Source of the DNA: CAYVHU01 sp964451415
GTDB taxonomy: Bacteria; Pseudomonadota; Alphaproteobacteria; Rhodospirillales; Magnetovibrionaceae
DNA: 64,000 nucleotides
Reading direction: 5' to 3'
NCBI GenBank assembly: GCA_964451415.1
Contig: CAYVHU010000006.1
Coordinates: forward strand, 1 to 64,000
The notes beneath the pieces are model-generated. The model made no database searches and was not told the origin of the DNA. It saw only the letters and a list, made by a program, of their open reading frames with translations. Shown piece by piece: positions 17,884 to 26,035 of the stretch. The translations under genes were made by a program, and so were the position numbers. How positions within the stretch are numbered: the first letter of the stretch is position 1; every line of letters starts with the position of its first letter.

Positions 17884-17915
17884 AAAGCGCGGCCCGTTCG
17901 GGCCGTGCTTTTTGC
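17882..17915. terminator. Rho-independent terminator after the GST gene
   Basis: AAAAAGCGCGGCCC and GGGCCGTGCTTTTT form a long stem around GTTC, with A and T runs that let it work on both strands. Downstream, 17916-18031 holds only two small GC-rich hairpins, including GCCGC-GCAA-GCGGC at 18005-18018. Confidence 0.88.
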
Positions 17916-18031
17916 ACAATACGTGCACTGCATGCGCAGCGGGGCGCGCAATGCGCCTTGGAAAAGGACAGAGAGGGACAAGGCTCAAAGGCCATTGAGG
18001 CCCCGCCGCGCAAGCGGCGTACTTACAAACA

Positions 18032-18565
18032 CTAAGGCGCGAAGCGTTTCAAAAGATCTTCGAAGTTTACGATTTCTTCGCCAAGCCTGGCCCGCGCACG
18101 CCATTCGGGATGAATGCTTTTAAGATTGCGTTCCTGACGCAGACGCACCATTGCGCTGTCCAGATCAATGAAACCGAACATTTTCTGCGTCTTGGGACTG
18201 TCCTTGACCTTGAGAAAATGACCCTTGGCATTCGCAAACATGTGGCCAACTTCAGGCACGCCTTGGTGCGCGGCGCCAAGTTCCAGTTCCAGCGTAGCGA
18301 AACAATCGAACAGCACTTCTTCAGGGTCCACATAGACCAGTTCCATGGCCTCACGGGACGTTGAATCCAGCGCGATAACATAATGGTGGAGAAAATCGTA
18401 ACCGATACGATCCAGCTTGAGGCAAACGCTGCGCCCCGCTGCGCCGGTGTGGATGACAACCGCGCCGCGGTCGATCTCATGGGTTTTGCGATACCCGGGG
18501 CCGGTAGGCGCCGCACCGGCTTCAAGGGGAAATCCGGGATTCTGCGGATGTGCGCGTCTGTTCAT
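18032..18565 (-). CDS. Conserved hypothetical protein
   Basis: A 177-residue soluble protein that I cannot assign. It has no signal peptide or membrane helix. The N-terminal 40 residues are polar and proline-rich. The rest mixes strands and helices (VVIHTGAAGRSVCLKLDRIG, then ELVYVDPEEVLFDCFATLEL and KMFGFIDLDSAMVRLRQE). It ends in an acidic helix, EEIVNFEDLLKRF. Codon use matches the neighbouring core genes, so it is probably a real chromosomal gene. It is convergent with the GST gene and divergent from the dehydrogenase gene. Confidence 0.65.
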   Translation of the reverse strand: MNRRAHPQNPGFPLEAGAAPTGPGYRKTHEIDRGAVVIHTGAAGRSVCLKLDRIGYDFLHHYVIALDSTSREAMELVYVDPEEVLFDCFATLELELGAAHQGVPEVGHMFANAKGHFLKVKDSPKTQKMFGFIDLDSAMVRLRQERNLKSIHPEWRARARLGEEIVNFEDLLKRFAP

Positions 18566-18615
18566 GGGCGTAACCTGCGGTTCTGATGCGTTGTATTGAG
18601 ATCAACGTTTGTGGC

Positions 18616-18664
18616 CCTAGGGTCCAAACTAAAGCGTATCATTTGAATGGGTTTGGACCCTAGG
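18616..18664. repeat. 49-base element with perfect 14-base inverted repeats
   Basis: CCTAGGGTCCAAAC (18616-18629) and its exact complement GTTTGGACCCTAGG (18651-18664) flank 21 AT-rich bases. It lies between two divergent genes. The CTAG-containing ends resemble a miniature inverted-repeat element or a strong transcript hairpin. There is no T run, so simple termination is less likely. I found no second copy in this window. Confidence 0.75.
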
Positions 18665-18730
18665 ATGTTGGGGCTAATATAAGAACGTCGGGGAACGGTT
18701 TCCAGGCTTCCCGCTTCACAGGATAATACC

Positions 18731-19630
18731 ATGGACAGACCCCCCCGGCATTTGCTTTGCTTCGGTCTCGGCTATTCGGCCTCTTGGCTGGCACGCGATC
18801 TGCTGGGGGCGCAGTGGCGCGTCTCGGGCACGTATCAACCGCAAAAAGAACATGAAGCCGTCCCGCCTGCCGTGCACATGGAAGCGTTTTCACGCGATCA
18901 TCGCGTGGAAAATATCGATGCGCTTTTGCGCGATGTCAGCCACGTTTTGATTTCCGTACCACCCGACGCAACGGGTGACCCCGTTCTGGATGTCCATGGT
19001 GACGATCTGGCACGCCATGCGGAACATATCGAATGGCTTGGGTATTTATCCACCGTCGGGGTTTACGGCGACACGAACGGCAAACCGGTAAACGAGACTT
19101 CACGCCTGTTGCCGAGCCAGGAACGTTCCCGTTTTCGCGGCCTTGCCGAGACACGCTGGCAGAATTTGGCGGTGCGCGCACGTCTGCCGCTGCACGTGTT
19201 TCGCCTGGCGGGCATTTACGGACCCGCACGCAGCGTTCTGGACAAGGTCCGCGCGGGCCGGGCGCAACGCATCGACAAGCCCGGGCATCTGTTCTCACGC
19301 ATTCATGTGGCGGACCTTGTGCGCGTGCTGCGGGCCTCCATGGCCAAGCCCAACCCCGGCGGGGTGTACAATGTTTGCGACGACGAACCGGCCAGGCCTT
19401 CCGACGTCGTCAAATACGCCTGTGAATTACTGGGCGTGGAGGCCCCGCGCGAAATTCCCTTCGCCAAGGCGCAAATGAGCACGATGCAAAAAACGTTCTG
19501 GGCCGACGACAGGCTGGTTTTGAATGATAAAATCAAGGACGAACTGGGCGTAGAACTGAGCTATCGCGATTACAAATCGGGCCTGCGGGCCGTGCTGGCG
19601 GCAGAGGAGGCTGGCGGTAAAGGAACCTGA
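18731..19630 (+). CDS. NAD(P)-dependent epimerase/dehydratase family (extended SDR) protein
   Basis: A 299-residue extended short-chain dehydrogenase. The nucleotide-binding start is LLCFGLGYSASWLARDL (GxGYxA pattern), and the core is YLSTVGVYGD, where serine, threonine and the YG tyrosine align with the SDR active-site region. FRLAGIYGPARSVLDKV and HLFSRIHVADLVRVL are typical of the YeeZ-like group, and YNVCDDEPARPSDVVKYA of the C-terminal domain. The lysine usually found four residues after the tyrosine (YxxxK) is shifted. The substrate is unknown. ATG has GGATAATACC upstream, a weak ribosome site. Confidence 0.85.
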   Translation: MDRPPRHLLCFGLGYSASWLARDLLGAQWRVSGTYQPQKEHEAVPPAVHMEAFSRDHRVENIDALLRDVSHVLISVPPDATGDPVLDVHGDDLARHAEHIEWLGYLSTVGVYGDTNGKPVNETSRLLPSQERSRFRGLAETRWQNLAVRARLPLHVFRLAGIYGPARSVLDKVRAGRAQRIDKPGHLFSRIHVADLVRVLRASMAKPNPGGVYNVCDDEPARPSDVVKYACELLGVEAPREIPFAKAQMSTMQKTFWADDRLVLNDKIKDELGVELSYRDYKSGLRAVLAAEEAGGKGT

Positions 19631-19646
19631 AAAACGGCCCCCACAA

Positions 19647-20294
19647 TCAATCCATGGCTAAAAAGGTTTTTTCGTCCGCATTCCACGCCGACAGCTCGCC
19701 TTCGGCGATATCGAAATACCAGCCGTGAAGCCGCAAACGACCGTCGTTCACCCTTTGCGTGATGAAGGGAAAGCTCAGCAAGTTTTCCAAGGACACCACG
19801 ATGCCTTGGCGCTCACAGCCGTGCGCCAGGGCCTCACCCGAGGCTTCGGGATCCATGAGGCGTGTGCGCTGATAGGCTTCGGACACGATGGACGTCCAGG
19901 CGGGGATGAAGTGGCCTGAAACGGTCTCTCCTTCCTGGCCTTTGATCATCGCTTGAATGCCCGCGCAATGGGCGTGACCGAAGACCACCACATGCTCCAC
20001 GTTCAGCGTCTCCACCGCAAATTCCAACGCCGCCGAGGTGCCGTGATAGGACGCATCGTCCTGCCCCTCATAGGGCGGCACCAGATTGGCGATATTGCGG
20101 ATGGAAAAGATATCACCCGGTTCCACCTGCAATACGATGGCCGGATCAACACGTGAATCCGAGCACGCAATGACAACCACCTTGGGCGTCTGTCCCTGCT
20201 CGACAAGACGGCGATACAGGCCGCGGCGCTCATGGAAATAGCGCGTACGAAAAGCTCGAAAGCCGCGAACCAGTTTGTCGATAACCGGAATCAT
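19647..20294 (-). CDS. Beta-class carbonic anhydrase
   Basis: Interconverts CO2 and bicarbonate. The 215 residues contain the zinc-binding CSDSRVDP (Cys with the catalytic Asp-Arg dyad) and GHAHCAGI (His and Cys ligands), the full beta-class set. RNIANLVPPY between them is also characteristic. Its ATG overlaps the stop of the upstream hydrolase gene by four bases (20291-20294), so the two form a translationally coupled minus-strand operon. Length is normal for the family. Confidence 0.95.
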   Translation of the reverse strand: MIPVIDKLVRGFRAFRTRYFHERRGLYRRLVEQGQTPKVVVIACSDSRVDPAIVLQVEPGDIFSIRNIANLVPPYEGQDDASYHGTSAALEFAVETLNVEHVVVFGHAHCAGIQAMIKGQEGETVSGHFIPAWTSIVSEAYQRTRLMDPEASGEALAHGCERQGIVVSLENLLSFPFITQRVNDGRLRLHGWYFDIAEGELSAWNADEKTFLAMD

Positions 20295-21079
20295 GTGCGT
20301 TCTATATCCTGCAAAAGGCGATCCAGCGTATTCTCAAGGCGCCGTATGTCGTCAGCATCGGAGAGGCGATGAGCGGCGTTCTTGATGAATTGTATTTCCA
20401 CATCGTCGCTTAGCAAAACCTTTTGGATCTTCAACGCCGTCTCCCACGGCACGTCCGCATCCTTCAGGCCGTGGATCAAACGCACCGGGATGCGCACATC
20501 CAGGGGAGCGCGCAACACCAGATGCTCTTTTCCGTCCTCGATCAATTTCAAGGTAATCACATGGGGGGTTTGCGGATCATACGCATTGGGCACAGAAATC
20601 TTGCCGTTGGCTATGAGTTGCACGTGTTGCTCAGCGCTCAAGGCATCGGCCATCAAATCCTCGGTGAAATCCACGGCCGTGGCAAGACCCACCAGTCCCT
20701 GCACCCGCTGCGGGCGTTCACGTGCCGCCAACAGGGCGATCCACCCGCCCATGGAACTGCCCACCAGAACTTGCGGGCCTTCGCTCACGGTATCGAGAAC
20801 GTGGAGCGCATCGGCGGTCCACGTCCCGATGCAGCCGTCTTCGAAAGTCCCCGACGATTGGCCGTGGCCGGTGTAGTCGAAACGTAAATAGGCGCGTCCC
20901 TCGACCTCGCACCAGGCTTGCAGGGCGACGGCCTTGGCACCGTCCATATGGGAATGGGAGCCCCCCAGGAACATCACGGCGGTGGGTTTGCGGGGATCAC
21001 GCGCAGGGGTGAAATGATAGGCGATCCGCGCACCGTCACCGTGATGGGTAAATTGCGTGGCCGTGGTAAGCTCTTGCAT
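20291..21079 (-). CDS. Alpha/beta hydrolase
   Basis: A 262-residue serine hydrolase of the alpha/beta fold. The nucleophile elbow is GSSMGG; the acid is probably in LIHGLKDADVP, and the base is the histidine in NAAHRLSD. FLGGSHSHMDGAKA and RFDYTGHGQSSG build the oxyanion side, resembling ABHD10-type thioesterases. I chose ATG at 21079 over GTG at 21091 because AGGTG lies at good spacing. It overlaps the carbonic anhydrase gene by four bases. The substrate is not predictable. Confidence 0.87.
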   Translation of the reverse strand: MQELTTATQFTHHGDGARIAYHFTPARDPRKPTAVMFLGGSHSHMDGAKAVALQAWCEVEGRAYLRFDYTGHGQSSGTFEDGCIGTWTADALHVLDTVSEGPQVLVGSSMGGWIALLAARERPQRVQGLVGLATAVDFTEDLMADALSAEQHVQLIANGKISVPNAYDPQTPHVITLKLIEDGKEHLVLRAPLDVRIPVRLIHGLKDADVPWETALKIQKVLLSDDVEIQFIKNAAHRLSDADDIRRLENTLDRLLQDIERT

Positions 21080-21157
21080 TTGTCTGGACACCTAACGTAT
21101 GAACTGCAACCATCATGAGCCGCAAGACAACGGCGCAACAGGGGCTAAGACGAACCA

Positions 21158-22399
21158 TTGAACCATAACATTTTCGCGCCGAAGGCAAAACGGTTGGCGG
21201 ACGACGCCGTACAGCACGGCGCCGTACCTGAATTTGCGACCATATTGCAGATCCTGCCCGCCCTCGGCGGCAGCGGCGGAGTGGAACGCGGTGCCGTTGA
21301 AATCGCCGGCTGCATCAAGTGTCACGGCTGGCGTTCACTCGTCGCTTCCAACGGGGGCGAACGGGTCTATCAGTTGCAACGCGTCGATGCGGAGCATTTC
21401 GAACTGCCGTTGCATTCGAAAAACCCGTTAAGCCTATACGCCAATATCAAAAGACTGGAACGTTTGATCCTTGAACAGAAGGTGGACGTGGTGCATGTGC
21501 GTTCGCGCGCCCCGGCGTGGAGCGCCTACTATGCCTGTAAACGTACCGACACGATTTTCCTCACCACTTTTCATGGCACCTACGGGCTCGGCGGCGGGCT
21601 GAAGCGGCTCTATAATTCCGTCATGGCGCGCGGCGAACGGGTGATCGCCATTTCCACGTTTATCGCCGGCCATCTAAAACGGCTTTACGGCGTTGAGGGC
21701 GGGAAAATCCGCATCATCCACAGGGGCGTCGATCTGGACACTTTCGATCAAACAAAGATCAGCGCCGAACGCGTGGTGAAACTGGCGCAAAAGTGGCGCT
21801 TGGAAGATGGACGACGCGTCGTCATGCTACCGGGACGGCTGACACGCTGGAAAGGACAAGGCGTGTTCATCGAAGCGGTGGCACGTCTGGCGCGACGCGA
21901 CATCCGGTGCATTCTGGTGGGTTCCGACCAAGGTCGCAAACGCTACCGCGAGGAACTGGAACGCCTGATCGAAACAAACGGCCTGAATTCCGTGGTCCGC
22001 ATCGTCGATCATTGCGACGACATGCCCGCGGCCTACATGTTGGCCGACGTGGTGGTGTCGGCCTCGACCGACCCCGAAGCCTTCGGGCGCGTCGTCATCG
22101 AAGCCCAGGCCCTGGGCCGCCCGGTGGTGGCACCGGACCACGGCGGCGCATGCGAAACCATCATCCCCGGTCAAACCGGATGGCTGGTGCCGCCAGGCGA
22201 CAGGGACGCCCTGGCGCGGGCGCTGGACGAGGCCTTGTCCTTGAATGAAACCGCCCGTCACAATCTGGCGGCACGCGCCACGGCCAATGTGAGAAAGAAC
22301 TTTTCCAAGGAATCCATGTGTGAAAAAACCCTCCGCGTCTACGAGGAGGTTCTGGCCGAACGCAACTCTGGGCGAACACAACGAGGGCGGGGAAATTGA
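21158..22399 (+). CDS. Family 4 glycosyltransferase
   Basis: A GT-B fold retaining glycosyltransferase of 413 residues. The acceptor domain begins ILQILPALGGSGGVERG. The donor domain includes VVMLPGRLTRWKGQG, the E-x7-E motif region (DPEAFGRVVIEAQALGRPVV) and GGACETIIPGQTGWLVPPGD, all typical of GT4. It starts at TTG (21158), with AGGGG about 12 bases upstream and no better start. The stop overlaps the next start by four bases, so this is a coupled pair, presumably for lipopolysaccharide or another surface glycan. Confidence 0.9.
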   Translation: MNHNIFAPKAKRLADDAVQHGAVPEFATILQILPALGGSGGVERGAVEIAGCIKCHGWRSLVASNGGERVYQLQRVDAEHFELPLHSKNPLSLYANIKRLERLILEQKVDVVHVRSRAPAWSAYYACKRTDTIFLTTFHGTYGLGGGLKRLYNSVMARGERVIAISTFIAGHLKRLYGVEGGKIRIIHRGVDLDTFDQTKISAERVVKLAQKWRLEDGRRVVMLPGRLTRWKGQGVFIEAVARLARRDIRCILVGSDQGRKRYREELERLIETNGLNSVVRIVDHCDDMPAAYMLADVVVSASTDPEAFGRVVIEAQALGRPVVAPDHGGACETIIPGQTGWLVPPGDRDALARALDEALSLNETARHNLAARATANVRKNFSKESMCEKTLRVYEEVLAERNSGRTQRGRGN

Positions 22400-23355
22400 A
22401 TCGGGACCAGGAGCGTATCTTGGTGATCAAATTGGGCGCATTGGGCGACTTCGTACAGGCGCTGGGCCCCATGACGGCGATCCGCCACCATCATGCGCAG
22501 GCGCATGTGATATTGCTCACAAGCCGGGCGTACGTGAATTTCGCCACCGCCTCGAACCTGTTCGACGAAGTGTGGTGCGATGAAGATCAACCCAAGGCAT
22601 GGCAGGTGCACAAGGTCCTGCGTCTACGCCACCGTTTAAAGGATGCAAAGGTCTCTCGCGTTTACGACTTGCAGACGTCGGACCGCTCCAATTTCTATTT
22701 TCGCCTTTTCGCCCCGGGCAAGCGGCCCGAATGGTCCGGCATCGCCAAGGGGTGCTCGCATCCCCACGCCAATCCGGCGCGCAATCGCATGCATACCCAG
22801 GACCGCCAGCGCGATCAATTGCGTATGGCGGGAATTTCACACATCCCCGCCGCGGATGTTTCCTGGGTGCGCCAGGACGTGACACGTTTCGGCATTGAGC
22901 GCCCTTTTGTGTTGCTGGTTCCCGCTGCCGCCGCACACCGCCCGGCCAAGTGCTGGCCGACGGAACGCTTTTGTGCCCTAGCCAACCGTCTGATGAGCCG
23001 AGGCATTACGCCGGTGGTGTTGGGGACACGCACGGAACAAGGCATTTTGCATTTGATCGCCCATGAAGCCCCGGGAACTGTGAACCTGTGCGCCAAGACG
23101 GATTTTCTTGATATTGCGTCCCTGGCCCGCAGCGCGATGGCGGCGGTGGGCAACGACACCGGCCCGATGCATCTGATCGCGGCGGCGGGCTGTGCGTGCA
23201 TCGTGCTGTTTTCCGCCGCCAGCGATCCGGCGTTGTGCGCACCGCGTGGTGCACACGTTGAAATTCTGCGGGCACAAAGCCTGCACAGCATAAGCGAACC
23301 GGACGTATGGCACGCGCTCGACGCGCTGCGGCGCGAAACCGCGACGGAACCTTGA
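22396..23355 (+). CDS. Family 9 glycosyltransferase (heptosyltransferase-like)
   Basis: A 319-residue GT9 protein related to lipopolysaccharide heptosyltransferases. It starts RILVIKLGALGDFVQALGP, the usual N-terminal motif. It has the C-terminal nucleotide-sugar site AAAHRPAKCWPTERFCALA and VGNDTGPMHLIAAAGC, in which GNDTGPMH is the family signature. The TTG start at 22396 overlaps the previous stop (TTGA), and GGGCGGGGAAA precedes it. It acts on the cytosolic side of the inner membrane, probably in the same glycan pathway as the GT4 gene. Confidence 0.9.
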   Translation: MNRDQERILVIKLGALGDFVQALGPMTAIRHHHAQAHVILLTSRAYVNFATASNLFDEVWCDEDQPKAWQVHKVLRLRHRLKDAKVSRVYDLQTSDRSNFYFRLFAPGKRPEWSGIAKGCSHPHANPARNRMHTQDRQRDQLRMAGISHIPAADVSWVRQDVTRFGIERPFVLLVPAAAAHRPAKCWPTERFCALANRLMSRGITPVVLGTRTEQGILHLIAHEAPGTVNLCAKTDFLDIASLARSAMAAVGNDTGPMHLIAAAGCACIVLFSAASDPALCAPRGAHVEILRAQSLHSISEPDVWHALDALRRETATEP

Positions 23356-23418
23356 CAGGGGGCTGAAACTTCTTACATTCCCCCCTTTCACTGCGATCAT
23401 GCTGAAGGTTCAGGTTTT

Positions 23419-25341
23419 ATGGTTACGTTGACGCTTCCCGACGGCTCCACGCGCGCATACGACGCCCCGGTAACGGGGGCTCAGGTGGCTGCCGATATAG
23501 GTCCAGGTCTCGCGAAGGCTGCCTTGGCGGTAAAAATCGATGGCGAAATGGCAGACTTGGGCCTGCCCATCGTCGAAGATTGCGCGTTTGCCATCGTCAC
23601 GGCCAAGGATGAGGATGCCCTGGCACTGCTGCGTCACGACGCCGCCCATGTGATGGCCGAAGCGGTTAAGGAACTCTACCCCGACGTTCAGGTGACCATC
23701 GGACCGGCGATCGAAAACGGTTTCTATTACGATTTCGCGCGCGCCGAACCGTTTACGCCGCAGGACCTGGAAAAGATCGAAACCCGCATGGTGGAGATCG
23801 TCACGCGCGACGAACAAATCATCCGTGAAACCTGGGACCGCCAGGACGCCATTAATTTTTTCAAGGACCAAGGCGAGCACTACAAGACGTTGATCATCGA
23901 GGCCATTCCCGAATCTCAGGATATCAGTCTTTACCGTCAAGGCGACTTTATCGACCTGTGCCGCGGCCCGCACCTGCCGTCCACGGGCAAGCTCGGCACG
24001 GCGTTCAAACTGATGAAACTGGCCGGAGCCTATTGGCGCGGCGATGCCAGAAATGAAATGCTGCAACGCATTTACGGCACCGCATGGGCCGACAAAAAGG
24101 CGCTCAAATCCTACCTCATCATGCTGGAAGAGGCGGAAAAACGCGACCACCGCCGTTTGGGCCGGGAAATGGATTTGTTTCATTTTCAAGAAGAAGCCCC
24201 CGGCGCGGTGTTCTGGCACCCCAAGGGCTGGCGTTTATTCCGCACCTTGATCAATTACATGCGCCAGCGTCAAGAAGACGCGGATTATGTGGAAATTTCC
24301 ACGCCTTCGGTGATGGACCGGCATTTGTGGGAGTTGAGCGGGCATTGGGAAAATTTCCGCGAAAATATGTACACCACCCAAACCGAAGACGGTCGCGTGT
24401 TCGCACTGAAGCCCATGAACTGCCCCGGCGGCGTGCAGGTCTACAAGCAAGGCATGACCAGCTACAAGGACCTGCCGCGACGCATTGCCGAATTCGGCAA
24501 GGTCAACCGTTATGAGCCCTCCGGGGCGTTGCATGGACTGATGCGGGTGCGCGAATTCACCCAGGATGACGCACATATTTTCTGCACCACCGATCAGTTG
24601 CAGGGCGAATGCGAAACCATAGTCAAACTGATTATGGAGATTTATCGGGATTTCGACTTCACAGACGTGCGCATCAAGTTTTCCGATCGTCCGGAAAAAC
24701 GTCTGGGTTCCGATGCCATCTGGGACACCTTGGAAACGGCGCTCAAGGGTGCTTTGGAAAGTATGGATTACGATTATTCATACAATCCTGGCGAAGGCGC
24801 GTTCTATGGTCCAAAGCTGGAATTTGTGCTGCGCGACGCCATCGGGCGCGATTGGCAGTGCGGCACGCTGCAAGTCGATATGAACCTGCCGGAACGCCTG
24901 GATGTCCATTATATCGATGAGGCCGGCGAAAAGGTCCGCCCCGTGATGTTGCACCGGGCGCTGTTCGGTTCGCTGGAACGTTTCGTCGGCATTTTGATCG
25001 AACATCACGCCGGGCGTCTGCCGCTGTGGCTGGCCCCCGTACAGGCGGTGGTGGCGACGATCACGTCCGATGCGAGCGACTATGCGCGCAAGGTCTTGAC
25101 AGCTTTGAAAGCTTCCGGGATCCGTGTCGAACTGGACGTGCGCAACGAAAAGATAAACTATAAAATCCGCGAACACAGCCTTGCGAAAATTCCGCTTATT
25201 CTTGTGGTTGGCAAACGCGAAGCGGAAGAAGATAAAGTCGCACTGCGCCGTTTGGGCGGAAAGGCGCAAGAAATCCTTGCGCTTGAAGAGGCAATTGCTA
25301 TCCTCTGCAACGAAGCGAAAGGGCCGCTCGCCGGAAGCTGA
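23419..25341 (+). CDS. thrS: Threonyl-tRNA synthetase
   Basis: Charges tRNA-Thr. The 640 residues are in the normal order: TGS domain (start to about 60, with LPDGSTRAYD), editing domain with HDAAHVMAEAV (HxxxH), and a class II catalytic core with MNCPGG (zinc-binding Cys), RIAEFGKVNRYEPSGALHG and MLHRALFGSLERFVGILIE. An anticodon-binding domain is at the end. All zinc and catalytic residues I can place are present. infC follows after 80 bases, the widespread thrS-infC arrangement. Confidence 0.97.
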   Translation: MVTLTLPDGSTRAYDAPVTGAQVAADIGPGLAKAALAVKIDGEMADLGLPIVEDCAFAIVTAKDEDALALLRHDAAHVMAEAVKELYPDVQVTIGPAIENGFYYDFARAEPFTPQDLEKIETRMVEIVTRDEQIIRETWDRQDAINFFKDQGEHYKTLIIEAIPESQDISLYRQGDFIDLCRGPHLPSTGKLGTAFKLMKLAGAYWRGDARNEMLQRIYGTAWADKKALKSYLIMLEEAEKRDHRRLGREMDLFHFQEEAPGAVFWHPKGWRLFRTLINYMRQRQEDADYVEISTPSVMDRHLWELSGHWENFRENMYTTQTEDGRVFALKPMNCPGGVQVYKQGMTSYKDLPRRIAEFGKVNRYEPSGALHGLMRVREFTQDDAHIFCTTDQLQGECETIVKLIMEIYRDFDFTDVRIKFSDRPEKRLGSDAIWDTLETALKGALESMDYDYSYNPGEGAFYGPKLEFVLRDAIGRDWQCGTLQVDMNLPERLDVHYIDEAGEKVRPVMLHRALFGSLERFVGILIEHHAGRLPLWLAPVQAVVATITSDASDYARKVLTALKASGIRVELDVRNEKINYKIREHSLAKIPLILVVGKREAEEDKVALRRLGGKAQEILALEEAIAILCNEAKGPLAGS

Positions 25342-25421
25342 GCCTGCTAAAAAGCAAAATAAGACGTATAATTTGAGAATTGAAGCGCGATCCGGTCGCG
25401 CCCAACTGTAGGAGAAGGGCC

Positions 25422-25958
25422 ATCGCCCGCCCACCATTTAACAAGAAGCCGGTCATTGAAGGACCGCGCGTAAACGAACGTATCAATGTTGCCGAAGTCC
25501 GTCTGGTTGGACAAGATGGCGAAATGATCGGCGTCAAACCCACCGACGAAGCGATTTCCATTGCCGCCGATTTAGGCCTCGACCTGATCGAGGTCTCGCC
25601 CAATGCGGACCCACCGGTGTGCAAAATCCTCGATTATGGAAAATACAAATACGAGGAGCAAAAACGGCGCAACGAGGCGAAGAAAAAGCAAAAGGTCATC
25701 GCCATTAAAGAAATCAAGATGCGCCCCGGCATCGACATCCACGATTACGATGTGAAGATGAGGGCGGTGCGCAAATTTCTTGAAAATGGCGACAAGGTCA
25801 AAGTAACGATCCGTTTTCGCGGACGCGAAATGGCGCACCAGAATTTGGGCCTCAAGGTGCTGATCAAGATGCGCGACGAGTTGGAGGAACTGACCAAAGT
25901 CGAACAGATGCCCCGTTCTGAAGGGCGTATGATGACCATGGTGCTGGCGCCGAAGTAG
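25422..25958 (+). CDS. infC: Translation initiation factor IF-3 (ATC start)
   Basis: Binds the 30S subunit and checks start-codon choice. The 178-residue protein has the N-terminal domain (PRVNERINVAEVRLVGQDGE), a lysine-rich linker (KKKQKVIAIKEIKMRP) and the C-terminal domain (NGDKVKVTIRFRGREMAH). No ATG, GTG or TTG is suitably placed: the only upstream choice, TTG at 25380, would add 14 unrelated residues. AGGAG at 25410-25414 sits 7 bases before ATC at 25422, where the conserved ARPPF begins. IF-3 genes elsewhere use a rare start (ATT in E. coli) so that IF-3 represses its own translation; the same is inferred here. Confidence 0.93.
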   Translation: MARPPFNKKPVIEGPRVNERINVAEVRLVGQDGEMIGVKPTDEAISIAADLGLDLIEVSPNADPPVCKILDYGKYKYEEQKRRNEAKKKQKVIAIKEIKMRPGIDIHDYDVKMRAVRKFLENGDKVKVTIRFRGREMAHQNLGLKVLIKMRDELEELTKVEQMPRSEGRMMTMVLAPK

Positions 25959-25983
25959 TCCCGTGACCCGAAATTCACAAACG

Positions 25984-26013
25984 AAAACCCCCGCCGTATC
26001 CGGCGGGGGTTTT
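25984..26013. terminator. Rho-independent terminator after infC
   Basis: AAAACCCCCGCCG and CGGCGGGGGTTTT form a strong stem around TATC followed by T residues. It ends the thrS-infC transcript and can also serve the convergent chemoreceptor gene on the other strand. Confidence 0.92.
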
Positions 26014-26035
26014 ATTTTGGGGAGGTCGCGTTGCC

